Part shown: piece after piece, positions 52,614 through 62,008 of the stretch
Numbering within the stretch: position 1 is the stretch's first letter
Layout of the letters: each line of letters opens with the position of its first letter
NCBI GenBank assembly: GCA_019636655.1
Contig: JAHBXB010000003.1
Span: 372,001-436,000, forward strand
Reading direction: 5' to 3'
Length of the DNA: 64,000 bases
Source: Phycisphaeraceae bacterium
Lineage (GTDB): Bacteria > Planctomycetota > Phycisphaerae > Phycisphaerales > UBA1924
The notes under the pieces: model-generated
Databases searched by the model: none
What the model was told of the DNA's origin: nothing
The model's input: the letters and a program-made list of their open reading frames with translations, nothing else
Position numbers and translations under genes: made by a program

Positions 52614-55283
52614 TCAACACCCGGTATTGACCGCCGCCAGCCAGGACGAAATGAACACGCCGATGTCGGCCGCCTCGACCGTGCCGTTGCGATCAAAGTC
52701 GCCGTCGAGGGACCCCTGGTTGAGGCTGGTGATCCAGAGGTTGATGAAGGCGCCGATGTCGCGGGGCTCGACAATCCCGTTGCAGTCCGTATCAGCAGGG
52801 CAAAGGCCGATCGACGCGGGAGCAGTCGCGGCGGAGCCGCAGGCGTTGGAAACCACGCAGTCGTACGACCCCGCGTCCGCCCCGGCGATGTTTGCGATCT
52901 GGAGTGTGGGCGTCTGGGCGCCCGCGATGATCGAGGCGTGAGGGGTGGGGCCGTCGGCGAGGAGCTGGCCATTGCGGCGCCAAGTGAAGGAAAGGCCGGA
53001 ATAGCCCGCGGCGGGGGTCGTGCGGAGGGTGACCGTTGAGTTGATGCAGGCGAGCGGAACAGCCACCGGGTGGCCGGCGATCCAGGGGGTATTGGTGTCG
53101 GTCCAGCGATGGAAGTATCGGCTTGGTGAGGCGCCGAGCGTGCCGGCGCTCGTCCCGATCAGGAGTTCGTCGTGATCCACGAGGAGAGCGTTGACGGTGG
53201 CGGTGCTGGCGAACGGCGGTCCCCAATCCGGATCGAGGTGCCGCCAAGTTGAGCCGTTCCATCGCATCAGGGCGTTCCCGCCGACCACAAGGTCGCCGCG
53301 GTAGACCACCGCAGCGTTGGCGTTAGCGTCCTGCGGTGGGTTTCCGACGGGGCTCCAGTTCACGCCGTTCCAACTCGCGACGCCGAAGACAGGACCGAAC
53401 CCATCGGCGGTCGAGAACTGGCCGACGGCGATGAGGGCACCGTTGTAGATGACAAGCGCCTTGACGGAGCCGGTCGGGCCGATGCCCCCGCCCAGCGCTC
53501 GCCATGCGGAACCGTCCCAGCGGGCAACTCGGTTCGCGGGCACGCCGTCGATCGTGGTGAACTCGCCCGCGGCGATCAGTTCACCCTGAAACTCGGCCAG
53601 AGCGCGGACGGCGCCGTTGGCGCCAGAGCCGAAGGGCTGCCACGAGGCGCCGTCCCACCGTCGGATATTGGCAGATGCGGCGCTGCCTCCACCCAAGCCC
53701 GCCGCGAAGTCCCCACCCACGATGAGGCTTCCGTTGTAGCTCCGGAGGGCATGGATGACTGGCAGCGTTGACGTAGTCGACAGGGTTGAGGAAAGAGGTT
53801 GCCAGGTTGTCCCGTCAAAGCGAGCGACAAGCGTCATCGGTGAGAAGTTGGCGCCGGCATACGTGAAGTACCCCGCGGCGTAGAGCGAACCGGTGTGCTC
53901 CGCAAAGGCTCGGCACTCGGTGTAGGAGTCGCACCGGATGTTGGACCCGAATCCGGCGGCCCCAACGGGAATGGCCGAATCTCCACTCCACGACAGCGGG
54001 GAGTTCAGCACCCTTGCCGAATCGAACTTCTTGCACTGAACGCCGCGGCCGATGATCGTCGCGCCGGCTCGCGTCGCAAACGCTTGAACCTCGCTCACGA
54101 TCGCCGAGGGAACGAGGGACCAGGCCTGACCATCGAACGCCGCCATTCCCTGGCTGGGAACGCCGCCGAGACCATAAAAATCGCCGACCACGACGAGGCG
54201 ATCGCCGCAAGCGGCCATACCTCGAACCCTGCCGGGGCAGAACGCTGAGAGCGACTGCCATCCGCTGCCGGTCCATCGGTTCACGGATCCCTCATCGACA
54301 AAGCCGCAGATACCCGCGGACCGGGAGACGGCCGCGGACTGGTAGAGCGAACCACCAACAACCGCCACGAGCGATCCCGTGGTGTACCCCATGCCCGACC
54401 ATGCCTGGCCATTCCATCTCGCAACATTGGTGGCGGTGGCGCCGCCCGCTGCGACGAAGCTGCCGGAGACAATCAGGTTACCCTTGTAGTGATCCATGGA
54501 GTTCACCTGGGCCGGCGGGTACTGGCCCTGGTCAGAGACTCCGCCACCGAGGGACTGCCATGCCGAACCGTCCCACCGGACAATGTGGTTGTATGTCTGG
54601 CCATTCAGCGCGGCGAACTGCCCAGCCATGATCGGCTCACCGTTGTACATGGTGACGGCGTTTACTCTCGCGCCAGCAAGCGGGCCCGCCAGGACCTGCC
54701 ACTGTGCCCCGTCCCATCGGACGAACCCCGCCGCGCCGCCGGCAACCAGTTCGCCATCATGCGAGGAGAGAACAACACCCTCCCCCGGCGCGGCGGGAGA
54801 TGCCGTCGAGCCCAGCGGAGGCGGGACGGCGTGCCATGTTCCATCCCAACGGGCGCACCCCTGAACCGGAACGCCCCCGGCGCTGGAAAAACTACCAAGA
54901 ACGAAGAGGCTCCCGGCGTGATCGGCCATCGAGCGCACCGGCCCAAGCAGTTGATTGGCACCGAAGGGCGTCAGGCCGGAACCCATGGGAAGAAACTGCT
55001 CGCCGTCGAAGAGCGCGATGTTGGCCGCGTTCGCAACCCCCGCCGCCGAGAACGATCCGGCAATCACTGTTTGCGGTGGCAGCGGACCCGGCCCGTCGGG
55101 GTCCCAACTGGCGACGCGAGAGGGCACCGGGTAGATCGGATTGCCCGATGCGTCGGGGACGGTCGCGCCCGAGACGCCGGTGTAGGAACCACCGCGCAGC
55201 CACTGCCCCTCGCACTGGGCACGGACGACCGGGGCAATGGCAAGCGAGACGAGCGACGCGGCAAGGAGAGAGGTCTTGATCAC
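52614..55283 (-). CDS. Secreted repeat protein with Ig-like and GC-type dockerin domains
   Basis: An 889-residue exported protein (signal peptide to VVRAQ; GTG start with GGAG seven bases upstream). Most of it (about 30-770) is a repeat built on VARWDGSAWRALGGGI ... VKALVIYNGALIAVGQFSTADG, suggesting beta-propeller-like blades. An Ig-like domain follows (TFTWRRNGQLL... ANIAGADAGSYDCVVSNACG), then two dockerin-like repeats DTDCNGIVEPRDIGAFINLW and DFDRNGTVEAADIGVFISSW ending TGC. It is a tandem paralogue of the next gene, 45 bases away. It probably acts at the cell surface; ligand unknown. Confidence 0.87.
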   Translation of the reverse strand: MIKTSLLAASLVSLAIAPVVRAQCEGQWLRGGSYTGVSGATVPDASGNPIYPVPSRVASWDPDGPGPLPPQTVIAGSFSAAGVANAANIALFDGEQFLPMGSGLTPFGANQLLGPVRSMADHAGSLFVLGSFSSAGGVPVQGCARWDGTWHAVPPPLGSTASPAAPGEGVVLSSHDGELVAGGAAGFVRWDGAQWQVLAGPLAGARVNAVTMYNGEPIMAGQFAALNGQTYNHIVRWDGSAWQSLGGGVSDQGQYPPAQVNSMDHYKGNLIVSGSFVAAGGATATNVARWNGQAWSGMGYTTGSLVAVVGGSLYQSAAVSRSAGICGFVDEGSVNRWTGSGWQSLSAFCPGRVRGMAACGDRLVVVGDFYGLGGVPSQGMAAFDGQAWSLVPSAIVSEVQAFATRAGATIIGRGVQCKKFDSARVLNSPLSWSGDSAIPVGAAGFGSNIRCDSYTECRAFAEHTGSLYAAGYFTYAGANFSPMTLVARFDGTTWQPLSSTLSTTSTLPVIHALRSYNGSLIVGGDFAAGLGGGSAASANIRRWDGASWQPFGSGANGAVRALAEFQGELIAAGEFTTIDGVPANRVARWDGSAWRALGGGIGPTGSVKALVIYNGALIAVGQFSTADGFGPVFGVASWNGVNWSPVGNPPQDANANAAVVYRGDLVVGGNALMRWNGSTWRHLDPDWGPPFASTATVNALLVDHDELLIGTSAGTLGASPSRYFHRWTDTNTPWIAGHPVAVPLACINSTVTLRTTPAAGYSGLSFTWRRNGQLLADGPTPHASIIAGAQTPTLQIANIAGADAGSYDCVVSNACGSAATAPASIGLCPADTDCNGIVEPRDIGAFINLWITSLNQGSLDGDFDRNGTVEAADIGVFISSWLAAVNTGC

Positions 55284-55328
55284 GGTCGGCTCCTGGCGGT
55301 CTTGGCTTCCTGGTTCAACGCTGAGGGT

Positions 55329-57917
55329 TCAGCAGCCCGTCTGCACACCCTGCAGCCACGCGGAGATGAATCCAAAGATGTCGGCGGGCTCGACGGTCCC
55401 GTTGCGGTCAAAGTCGCCGGCGAGTGTGCCGGCGTGCAGGCTGGCAAGCCACACCTGGATGAACGCGGCGATGTCGGTCGGCTCGATCGCCCCGTTGCAG
55501 TCCGTGTCCGCCATGCAGACCGTAACAACCGCGGCGGCGCTGACGGCCGAGCCGCAGGTGTTCTGCACATGGCAGGTGTAGGAGGCGGAGTCAGCGGCAC
55601 TCAGGTTTGAGACCCGCAGCGTCGCGGTCGCGGACCCGGCAACGAGTGAACCAGACTGGGTCAGACCGTCGACGAGGGGCTGGCCATTGCGGCTCCAGCG
55701 GTACGTGAGACCGGGGTAGCCCGAAGCGGGCGAGACCGTGAGGACAGCGGACGAGTTGGGACACGCATGCGGAACACCGACGGGCTGTACGGCGATCCAA
55801 GGGATGTTGGTCTCGGTCCAGCGGGCGAAGTAGCGGGCCGTGGTTGAGCCCGACGAAATGTAGTCGGTAGCAACGAGGAGCTCGTCGCGGTCGGCGGCGA
55901 GCGCGTACACATAGCTGGAGTGATAGATGCCGTTGCCAACGGCCCGCCACCGCGAACCGTTCCAGCCGGCGAGCGACTCAACCGCGACCTCGCCCGCCTT
56001 GGTGAAGATCCCGCCGACGACGAGTTCACCGCGAAGGATCGTCGCTGCCAACGCGGAGCAGTACGATGTGCTGGTCAGGCCGTTGCCAAGCGGATGCCAC
56101 GACTCTCCGTCCCAGCGTGCGATGGAGTTCAGCGCGGCGCCGCTGGTAGAGCCAAATGACCCGCAGGCCACAAGGTCTCCGTTGTACTCGATAAGCGCTC
56201 GCACCCGCCCCGAGATGGTGCCTGCGAGGGGATGCCACTCGGAACCAGTCCACGCCAAGACCCCGAATGTTCCGCCAACGATCAGCTCGCCGCGGAACTC
56301 GAGCAGAGCATCAACCTCGTACACGGAACTGATTCCAATGCCCTGCCACTGAGTGCCATCCCACCGGCGGAGGCGTCCATCTATGGGGCCGCTGAGCGAA
56401 CCCCCTGCGTAGATGCTGCCCTGGAAGCTGGCCAAAGCATTGACCCTCTGATAGCCAGCCGGGAAGAAGCTCGTGGCCCGCCACTCGGAGCCATCCCAGT
56501 GCGCGACATTCTCTCGAAAATCCCCGCCCGCGAAGAGTTCGCCGCCGTGGGCGACCATGGCATAGATGGAAGATGCGCCATAGCAAGAGGAACTGCAGCC
56601 GAGAGCAGGTGTCCCGATAGGCACGAATGAAACGCCGTTCCACCTGAGGGGCGCATTGGGCACGTTGCCCCTGTATGCGGTCGAACACGGCGGCGCAGAA
56701 CCTGCATAAGTCATTCCGTCAACGCTGTAGAACGACAGGACTGGGTAGGTGATCCCCTCCGCAAAGTCCGACCATGACTGGCCATCAAAGGATGCCATGT
56801 GACGGGAGGGAACACCCCCGAGACCGGAGAAGCCACCGACGGCCACGAGCTTGTCGCCGACTAGCCCGAGCGAAACGCCACCGGGAGTGTCGGAAGCCAC
56901 CGTGACCCAACTCCCTTCCCATCGCTGGACCATGCTGACCGTGATGTCCATATGGCACGAGTAGGAGTGATAAGGGGACCCTCCCGCCCGGTAGAGGTTG
57001 CCTTGATAGATGGCGAGTGCCGAACCACGTGTGCTCGTCGACATCGCCGTCCATTGTTGACCGTTCCAGCGAGCCGCATTGGAGGCGACAATCGGACCAG
57101 CGTGCGAGAAGTTCCCGATCACGATCAGGTCGCCCTCATAGACCGCAAGCGAGTACACACCGGCGAGGCCCTGCATGTAGTCCACCTGCCGAACTCCGTC
57201 GCCAACCGGCTCCCACCGGCCGCCGGGGTTCCAACGAACGATGTTGTTGTACTGGTTGGCCCCGATCGTCTGAAACACCCCTGCGAGTATCGGTTGTCCT
57301 TGGTAGATCGCAATCCCGTACACTGATGCGCCCGGCAACGGATCCGCAAGCGACACCCACTGATCGCCCTCCCAACGGAAGAACCCCAGGCTGCCCCCCG
57401 CGTAGAGCCGCTCTCCCTCAACCCGGAGGACCATTGCCGGGCTGCCAAGCTCGCCGGTGAATCCCGGCGGCGGCGTGAACCGGTGCCATGCGCCGTCCCA
57501 TATCGCGCACCCCTGCGAGGGCACGCCACCGGCAGCACTGAAGTACCCAAGCACGATGACCTTGCCATTGAACTCAACCATGGACCGCACCGGAGCGAAG
57601 GGCTCCGGGCTTGTCACGGACCCAATCCCCGTCCCCATCGGCAGGAACCGCTGGCCGTCCCACATCGCGATGTTGACAGCGGCAGTCTTGCCGATGCCGT
57701 TGAAGAACCCGGCGAAGACGGCGTTCGTTGGAAGCGGGCCGGGGCCGTCAGGGTCCCACCCAGCCGCATGCGAGACGTAGGAGCCGCCGTAGCTGTTGGA
57801 GGCGCCCCAGCCTCCGCCGAGAGACCCGCCCGGAATCCACCGACCGTTGCACTGCGCATTCGCCGCCGCGGCAACCGCGACGGCTGCGACGGCACCGGCA
57901 ATCAAGCGGCTGAGCAT
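55329..57917 (-). CDS. Secreted repeat protein, tandem paralogue
   Basis: An 862-residue paralogue of the adjacent gene product with the same order: signal peptide (to ANAQ), WDG-type repeats (IARWDGESWHPLGNGL, LAALIEY/GGTFG blocks), an Ig-like domain (YRWSRNGQPLVDG, SAADSASYTCHVQNTCG) and two dockerin-like repeats ending TGC. ATG 57917 is preferred to an in-frame TTG 12 bases earlier. Shared N-terminal text (WDPDGPGPLP, GQRFLPMGTG) shows the pair arose by duplication, with several blades since diverged. Confidence 0.87.
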   Translation of the reverse strand: MLSRLIAGAVAAVAVAAAANAQCNGRWIPGGSLGGGWGASNSYGGSYVSHAAGWDPDGPGPLPTNAVFAGFFNGIGKTAAVNIAMWDGQRFLPMGTGIGSVTSPEPFAPVRSMVEFNGKVIVLGYFSAAGGVPSQGCAIWDGAWHRFTPPPGFTGELGSPAMVLRVEGERLYAGGSLGFFRWEGDQWVSLADPLPGASVYGIAIYQGQPILAGVFQTIGANQYNNIVRWNPGGRWEPVGDGVRQVDYMQGLAGVYSLAVYEGDLIVIGNFSHAGPIVASNAARWNGQQWTAMSTSTRGSALAIYQGNLYRAGGSPYHSYSCHMDITVSMVQRWEGSWVTVASDTPGGVSLGLVGDKLVAVGGFSGLGGVPSRHMASFDGQSWSDFAEGITYPVLSFYSVDGMTYAGSAPPCSTAYRGNVPNAPLRWNGVSFVPIGTPALGCSSSCYGASSIYAMVAHGGELFAGGDFRENVAHWDGSEWRATSFFPAGYQRVNALASFQGSIYAGGSLSGPIDGRLRRWDGTQWQGIGISSVYEVDALLEFRGELIVGGTFGVLAWTGSEWHPLAGTISGRVRALIEYNGDLVACGSFGSTSGAALNSIARWDGESWHPLGNGLTSTSYCSALAATILRGELVVGGIFTKAGEVAVESLAGWNGSRWRAVGNGIYHSSYVYALAADRDELLVATDYISSGSTTARYFARWTETNIPWIAVQPVGVPHACPNSSAVLTVSPASGYPGLTYRWSRNGQPLVDGLTQSGSLVAGSATATLRVSNLSAADSASYTCHVQNTCGSAVSAAAVVTVCMADTDCNGAIEPTDIAAFIQVWLASLHAGTLAGDFDRNGTVEPADIFGFISAWLQGVQTGC

Positions 57918-58168
57918 TGATTGTTCCAAGATTGTCTTGCGAGAGGTTCGGTCAGACCGGAAGCCCGAGTGGACTATTACATTGTGCCACGAATCGGCCG
58001 CCCTGTAAAGCGGTGATCACCCAAGTGGAAAGAACACCTCCACCCTCCACCCCCGGGGGGGCAATCCCCCGCGTCCACCACATGGCATGGCACACCGCAC
58101 CGCGGCCCGAACGGCCGCAGGGCCGCCCCGCCCTGCTCTGTAAAGAACTGGTTGCCCGGGGGCGCCGG

Positions 58169-59599
58169 CTACGCCCCAATCAGTTCGTGGTCGTCCTTCG
58201 CCTGCTTGCGCGGATCCGTCTTCGCGATGATCTTGCTGACACCGTGCTGGTTGAAGCCCTTGTAGCCGTCGTTGCGTTCGAGGTTCTCAAGGTGCGAGCC
58301 GATGGCCCCCTGAGCGCGGAACTGCGACGCGAGCGCCGGCGTCACCAACTGCTGCGCCAGGAGCCGATCGATTCGATCATCGGCAACCTTCCACCGCTCC
58401 CCGACCGTAAACGCCTGGCGCAGAAACTCAAAGTTCGTAAACGGTTCCATCGTCTCGATGTGAGCAGCCTCGAGCTGCGCCCGGAGCGAATCGAAGTCGA
58501 ACTGGCATTCAAGGTGGTGCATCCCGGCCTGCAGCATCGCCTCGCCGTGGAGACCGCACCAGAGGCCGACCGTGCCAAGCTCGGAGCGAGCGGGGAGCCC
58601 CTCGTGCGCAAAGTCGCCGCGGACCTCGTCCGGAGAAAGATCGACGTCGGCAAAGATCGTGATGTTGCAAGCCGGCTGCTCGAGAACTTGGGCCCCCCAC
58701 CCGGCCTCCTCGCCCGCGTAGAACCGCTCGCGGCAGCGGAACCCCAGCCGCTCCAGGACGCGGATGAGGCGGGGGAAGCAGTGACGCGAGGATCGGTAGG
58801 TGTGGTGGTCGTGGTTGGCCCAGCCCAGACCGAGCTTGTCCTGGCGGGCCTTCTGGATCTGGGCGGCCCGATTGCGGCGCTGCCAGTACTGCCGCTCCGC
58901 AGCAAAAAACAGGTCGCACGAGAGATCAACACCCAGGTCGGCGATGGAGGACTCGACCAACTGATCGATGTGGTCGTACCCAATCTCGTCGTCGGCCCAG
59001 TCCCGCGTGCGGCGGCGGAACGCCTCGCGGTGCTTGAGGATCTTGACGACCTTGGCCTCCTCGACCTCGGGAACGGTGTAGCCGCGGTAGCCATGGCGTT
59101 CGACGATCAGGAGAACCGCACCCTTGGCCCGGAAGGCAAGGGCGCGCCGCAGCTGCGCCATCGGCTCGCCCTCGATCGGGTGCTCGTCCGTGATGTTGTG
59201 GGCCGCCAGGAAGTCAACCACCGAGTCCGCCTTGATCGCAACACGGGTAACGGCGTTGGAATCAAGAACGACCTGCGGGAAGATGCCGCCGTCATGCACA
59301 TAGCAGTCCGGGGCGCCGGGGGCGGCACGACGGATAAAGCCCGCGGCCGTGAGGCTGGCGCGAAGCTCGGGAGTGCGGTGAACCTGGATGTAATCGATCC
59401 AGTCGACAAAGCGGGTGCCGGACTCGTGCTTCATGCGCCGAGCGAGCTCGGCCGAGCTGGGACAGGCCTTGAGGAACTCGTCGACAATCGCGTTGATGAG
59501 AGCCTGGGCCTGGGGCTGCGGCTTCCACTGGAACTGCTCGAGCGGATCGGTCTTGGAAACCGGGGCGGACGGACCAGCGGTGGCGGCTTTGGCGGACAT
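58169..59599 (-). CDS. Conserved hypothetical protein, possible VOC-like domains
   Basis: A 476-residue soluble protein. ATG 59599 is chosen because AAGGAG lies about ten bases upstream. I do not recognise it securely. Blocks such as WANHDHHTYRSSRHCFPRLI, RFYAGEEAGWGAQVL, and GMHHLECQFDFDSLRAQLEAA look like paired VOC/glyoxalase-type metal modules (His/Glu-rich beta units), which would suit a dioxygenase or lyase. That is a guess from pattern. No operon partner is evident: the genes on either side are tens to hundreds of bases away. Confidence 0.6.
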   Translation of the reverse strand: MSAKAATAGPSAPVSKTDPLEQFQWKPQPQAQALINAIVDEFLKACPSSAELARRMKHESGTRFVDWIDYIQVHRTPELRASLTAAGFIRRAAPGAPDCYVHDGGIFPQVVLDSNAVTRVAIKADSVVDFLAAHNITDEHPIEGEPMAQLRRALAFRAKGAVLLIVERHGYRGYTVPEVEEAKVVKILKHREAFRRRTRDWADDEIGYDHIDQLVESSIADLGVDLSCDLFFAAERQYWQRRNRAAQIQKARQDKLGLGWANHDHHTYRSSRHCFPRLIRVLERLGFRCRERFYAGEEAGWGAQVLEQPACNITIFADVDLSPDEVRGDFAHEGLPARSELGTVGLWCGLHGEAMLQAGMHHLECQFDFDSLRAQLEAAHIETMEPFTNFEFLRQAFTVGERWKVADDRIDRLLAQQLVTPALASQFRAQGAIGSHLENLERNDGYKGFNQHGVSKIIAKTDPRKQAKDDHELIGA

Positions 59600-59698
59600 G
59601 AAAACCACTCTCCTTGCCCCCCCCGCTCCCGCCGCAGCGCGGCGCACATCACCCACAGGGTAGGGCCCGGCAGGTCGACCAGTGCCGCGGGGGCCGGT

Positions 59699-60328
59699 TC
59701 ACCCCCCGGGGTTGGTGACCTGGAAGTCGGCGTAGACCTGCTGGCCCTTGACCGTGCAGCCGAGTTCCTCGAGCCAGACGGCCACCTCGGTGTTGCACGT
59801 GTGGGCGGACCAGTAGGACGTGTCGGACTTGACGTACACCCATCCCGTAGGCGCATGGAAGATCAGTTCGTCTTCCCGCTTCCGGTAGGCCTCATCCAGC
59901 TTCGCGATCAGCCGGTCGACATCCTGCTTGGACACCCTGACGTTGTAGACCACATCCGCAGTGGTCTGCATGCGGATGGTCATCTCGTTGAGCGGCCCTG
60001 GCCATTCCTTGACGCACAGGGTCCCCTGCGATGGAGAAGTCAGGATCGGGAAGACGTTGAGCCACGTGTTCCACTTGAGCGCCTCCCACGTCCACGACGA
60101 GAAGGCGAACTCGGTCACCCGGTCATTGTCCCGCGGGACCATCAGGCTGGAGTGCTTCCCGTAATCAACGATGTACACCGAGACCGGGTCGTGTGGATTC
60201 TTCGGCGGCACAACGGTCGTGGCGCACCCGCCGGCCGCGACCGCAAGGAACACCAACGCACCAACCCCGGCCATCCGAACGGATAACGAGTGAAGCGGGC
60301 GAGCAACGGTCGATTCGGTCCCTGGCAT
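59699..60328 (-). CDS. Lipoprotein, DUF2459-like
   Basis: A 209-residue lipoprotein: signal peptide with lipobox AGGC near residue 35, then SVYIVDYGKHSSLMVPRDN and DTSYWSAHTCNTEVAVWLEELGC. The dyad of a glycine-histidine strand and CNT..WL helix resembles DUF2459, an uncharacterised group related to NlpC/papain-like folds. Catalytic activity is not established. An in-frame ATG at residue 19 is a second possible start. Confidence 0.6.
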   Translation of the reverse strand: MPGTESTVARPLHSLSVRMAGVGALVFLAVAAGGCATTVVPPKNPHDPVSVYIVDYGKHSSLMVPRDNDRVTEFAFSSWTWEALKWNTWLNVFPILTSPSQGTLCVKEWPGPLNEMTIRMQTTADVVYNVRVSKQDVDRLIAKLDEAYRKREDELIFHAPTGWVYVKSDTSYWSAHTCNTEVAVWLEELGCTVKGQQVYADFQVTNPGG

Positions 60329-60628
60329 TTTGCTGGATGCTCCTGAGCGCGCGGCTCAGGCATGGTATCGCGACGATCCGATCGCACTCCCCAAAAACGG
60401 CGACGGGCTCTTCATCCGGCAGCGCGTCAAGTCGCCGGATGTTGAGCCGCGTGCGCCGCGTGTGGTTCCCGGAGCTTTCGCTCGGGAGGAGATCAGGACT
60501 GCTCCCATATAGACGGGGCTGATCCCACCGGTGTGACGTAACTTCCGAAAAAATCAGGGACTGTGGAAAAACCCGCCGGGGATGACACCAGGACACCCGG
60601 TTCGGGCTCCAGGCGGTACCCTCTCCGC
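60329..60628. other. Intergenic region, nothing recognised
   Basis: The 300 bases between the divergent DUF2459-like and LOG genes contain no convincing gene, terminator or repeat. Promoters for both flanking genes should lie here; an A-rich patch (CCGAAAAAATC) near 60546 is the only AT-rich stretch. Confidence 0.5.
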
Positions 60629-61231
60629 ATGGGACGAGAACTCCGCCGGATCTGTGTCTTCTGCGGCGCCAACTCGGGCCGGCGGGAAGTGTTCGCCGAC
60701 GCCGCAAGGGATCTCGGCGCCACCCTCGTGAAACGGAGGATCGAGTTGGTATACGGCGGCGGACACGTCGGCCTGATGGGGATCGTGGCCAATTCCGCCC
60801 TGTCGCACGGAGGCCAGGCCATCGGGGTCATCCCGAGGCTCCTGCTCGACAAGGAGCTCGGGCACCAGAAACTCACTCGCCAGATCGTCGTGGAGTCCAT
60901 GCACGAGCGCAAGGCGACGATGGCAAGCCTGTCCGACGGGTTCATCACCCTGCCCGGCGGTATGGGCACGTTTGAGGAAACCTTCGAAGTGCTGACCTGG
61001 GCGCAGCTTGGTATTCACGCCAAGCCCTGTGGGCTCCTGAACGTCGATGGATTCTTCGACCCCCTGCTCGCGTTCCTCGATCACGCGGTGGCCGAGGGCT
61101 TCTACCAGCGGGTGCACCGCGACTTGTTGCTCTCCGACACCGACCCCTCTCGCCTGCTGGATCGAATGGCCGCCTTCGAGCCGCCGCGGGAAATGCCGAT
61201 CGGGAGCTTCCTCGGGCCCAGGCACACCTGA
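60629..61231 (+). CDS. LOG-family nucleoside 5'-monophosphate phosphoribohydrolase
   Basis: A 200-residue Rossmann protein of the TIGR00730/LOG family, which removes the base from (cytokinin-type) nucleoside monophosphates; in bacteria the substrate may be ordinary AMP or other NMPs. Landmarks: VFCGANSGRR, LVYGGGHVGLMG, active-site MHERKATMASLSDGFITLPGGMGTFEE. ATG 60629 is chosen over an in-frame ATG 66 bases earlier that would add a Gly/Arg-rich stretch not usual in the family. Confidence 0.92.
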   Translation: MGRELRRICVFCGANSGRREVFADAARDLGATLVKRRIELVYGGGHVGLMGIVANSALSHGGQAIGVIPRLLLDKELGHQKLTRQIVVESMHERKATMASLSDGFITLPGGMGTFEETFEVLTWAQLGIHAKPCGLLNVDGFFDPLLAFLDHAVAEGFYQRVHRDLLLSDTDPSRLLDRMAAFEPPREMPIGSFLGPRHT

Positions 61232-61236
61232 CCGAA

Positions 61237-61908
61237 TCAGCCTCGCCGCCGGCGGCATCCGAACAGCCCAGCCACACCGAATAGGACGCCGGCCGCCGGC
61301 GCGGGCACAATGCCGACGTTGTCGATATCAACCGTGAGCGGAGCGGACTGCCCCGCTAGGCCGGCATCAACCATCAAACCAAACTGCAGGCGGGCGACCG
61401 ACGCAAATGTGCCTGCGAAGGTCGTCCCCTCATAGATGAACGGCGTCGCCGGGTTGATCGCTACCGAAAGCGTGGTCCACTCGTTCGGTTGCACCGCCGT
61501 CGGCAAAACCGCCACTGCTCCAGGGCCCGCGGCCGGCGCAAAGCGGGTATAAAAAGTCACCGGCACGGGCCCGTTGTGGCGGAGTGAAAACGTCAGTTCC
61601 GTCACCCCCGAGGCCAGCCAGTCGCCCACGAACGCGTTGTTCGAAGAGTTGAAGTTGCTCTGTGCGCGGAACAGCAGGGGTTGATCCCCGACTATGGCAG
61701 ATGCGAGGGATACATCGGTGCTGCCGTAAGCGGATCCGTCCGGCCCGCCCGAGGGGAAGTAGTTCAAAGGGGTCAGAACCGAACCCACGCTCCAGTTGTT
61801 CGCGGCGGAGTTGAACGGCTCAGTGAACGGGTTGATGACCGCCTGGGCGGAGCCCGCCAAGGCAAGAGCAGCAACGAGAGCGGCGGCGGTGGTGGCATTC
61901 ATGGACAT
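61237..61908 (-). CDS. PEP-CTERM-type exported protein
   Basis: A 223-residue protein with signal peptide (to GSAQA near 24), a beta-sandwich body, and a C-terminal sorting tail VPAPAAGVLFGVAGLFGCRRRRG. The tail has the proline motif, hydrophobic stretch and Arg cluster of PEP-CTERM proteins, which are cut by an exosortase. AAGGAG lies six bases before the ATG. No exosortase gene is in the window. Confidence 0.85.
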   Translation of the reverse strand: MSMNATTAAALVAALALAGSAQAVINPFTEPFNSAANNWSVGSVLTPLNYFPSGGPDGSAYGSTDVSLASAIVGDQPLLFRAQSNFNSSNNAFVGDWLASGVTELTFSLRHNGPVPVTFYTRFAPAAGPGAVAVLPTAVQPNEWTTLSVAINPATPFIYEGTTFAGTFASVARLQFGLMVDAGLAGQSAPLTVDIDNVGIVPAPAAGVLFGVAGLFGCRRRRG

Positions 61909-61965
61909 CGGGATCTCCTTTTACCCACTCCGTTTGGGGGGACCGGAGGGGGACACAATGTATTC

Positions 61966-61988
61966 TTGTTGAGACTGAGTTTCAACAA
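61966..61988. promoter_or_regulatory. Inverted repeat between divergent PEP-CTERM and rlmN genes
   Basis: TTGTTGA / TCAACAA arms with a nine-base spacer, in the 100-base gap between two divergent genes. It could be an operator for either promoter or a short transcript hairpin. Confidence 0.35.
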
Positions 61989-62008
61989 CGGTCGAGATTC
62001 TGGCCAAA

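Noticed and set aside
57917-60286. 789-codon plus-strand open frame across two minus-strand genes
   Set aside because: It spans a gene boundary, has no motif and lies antisense to well-supported genes.
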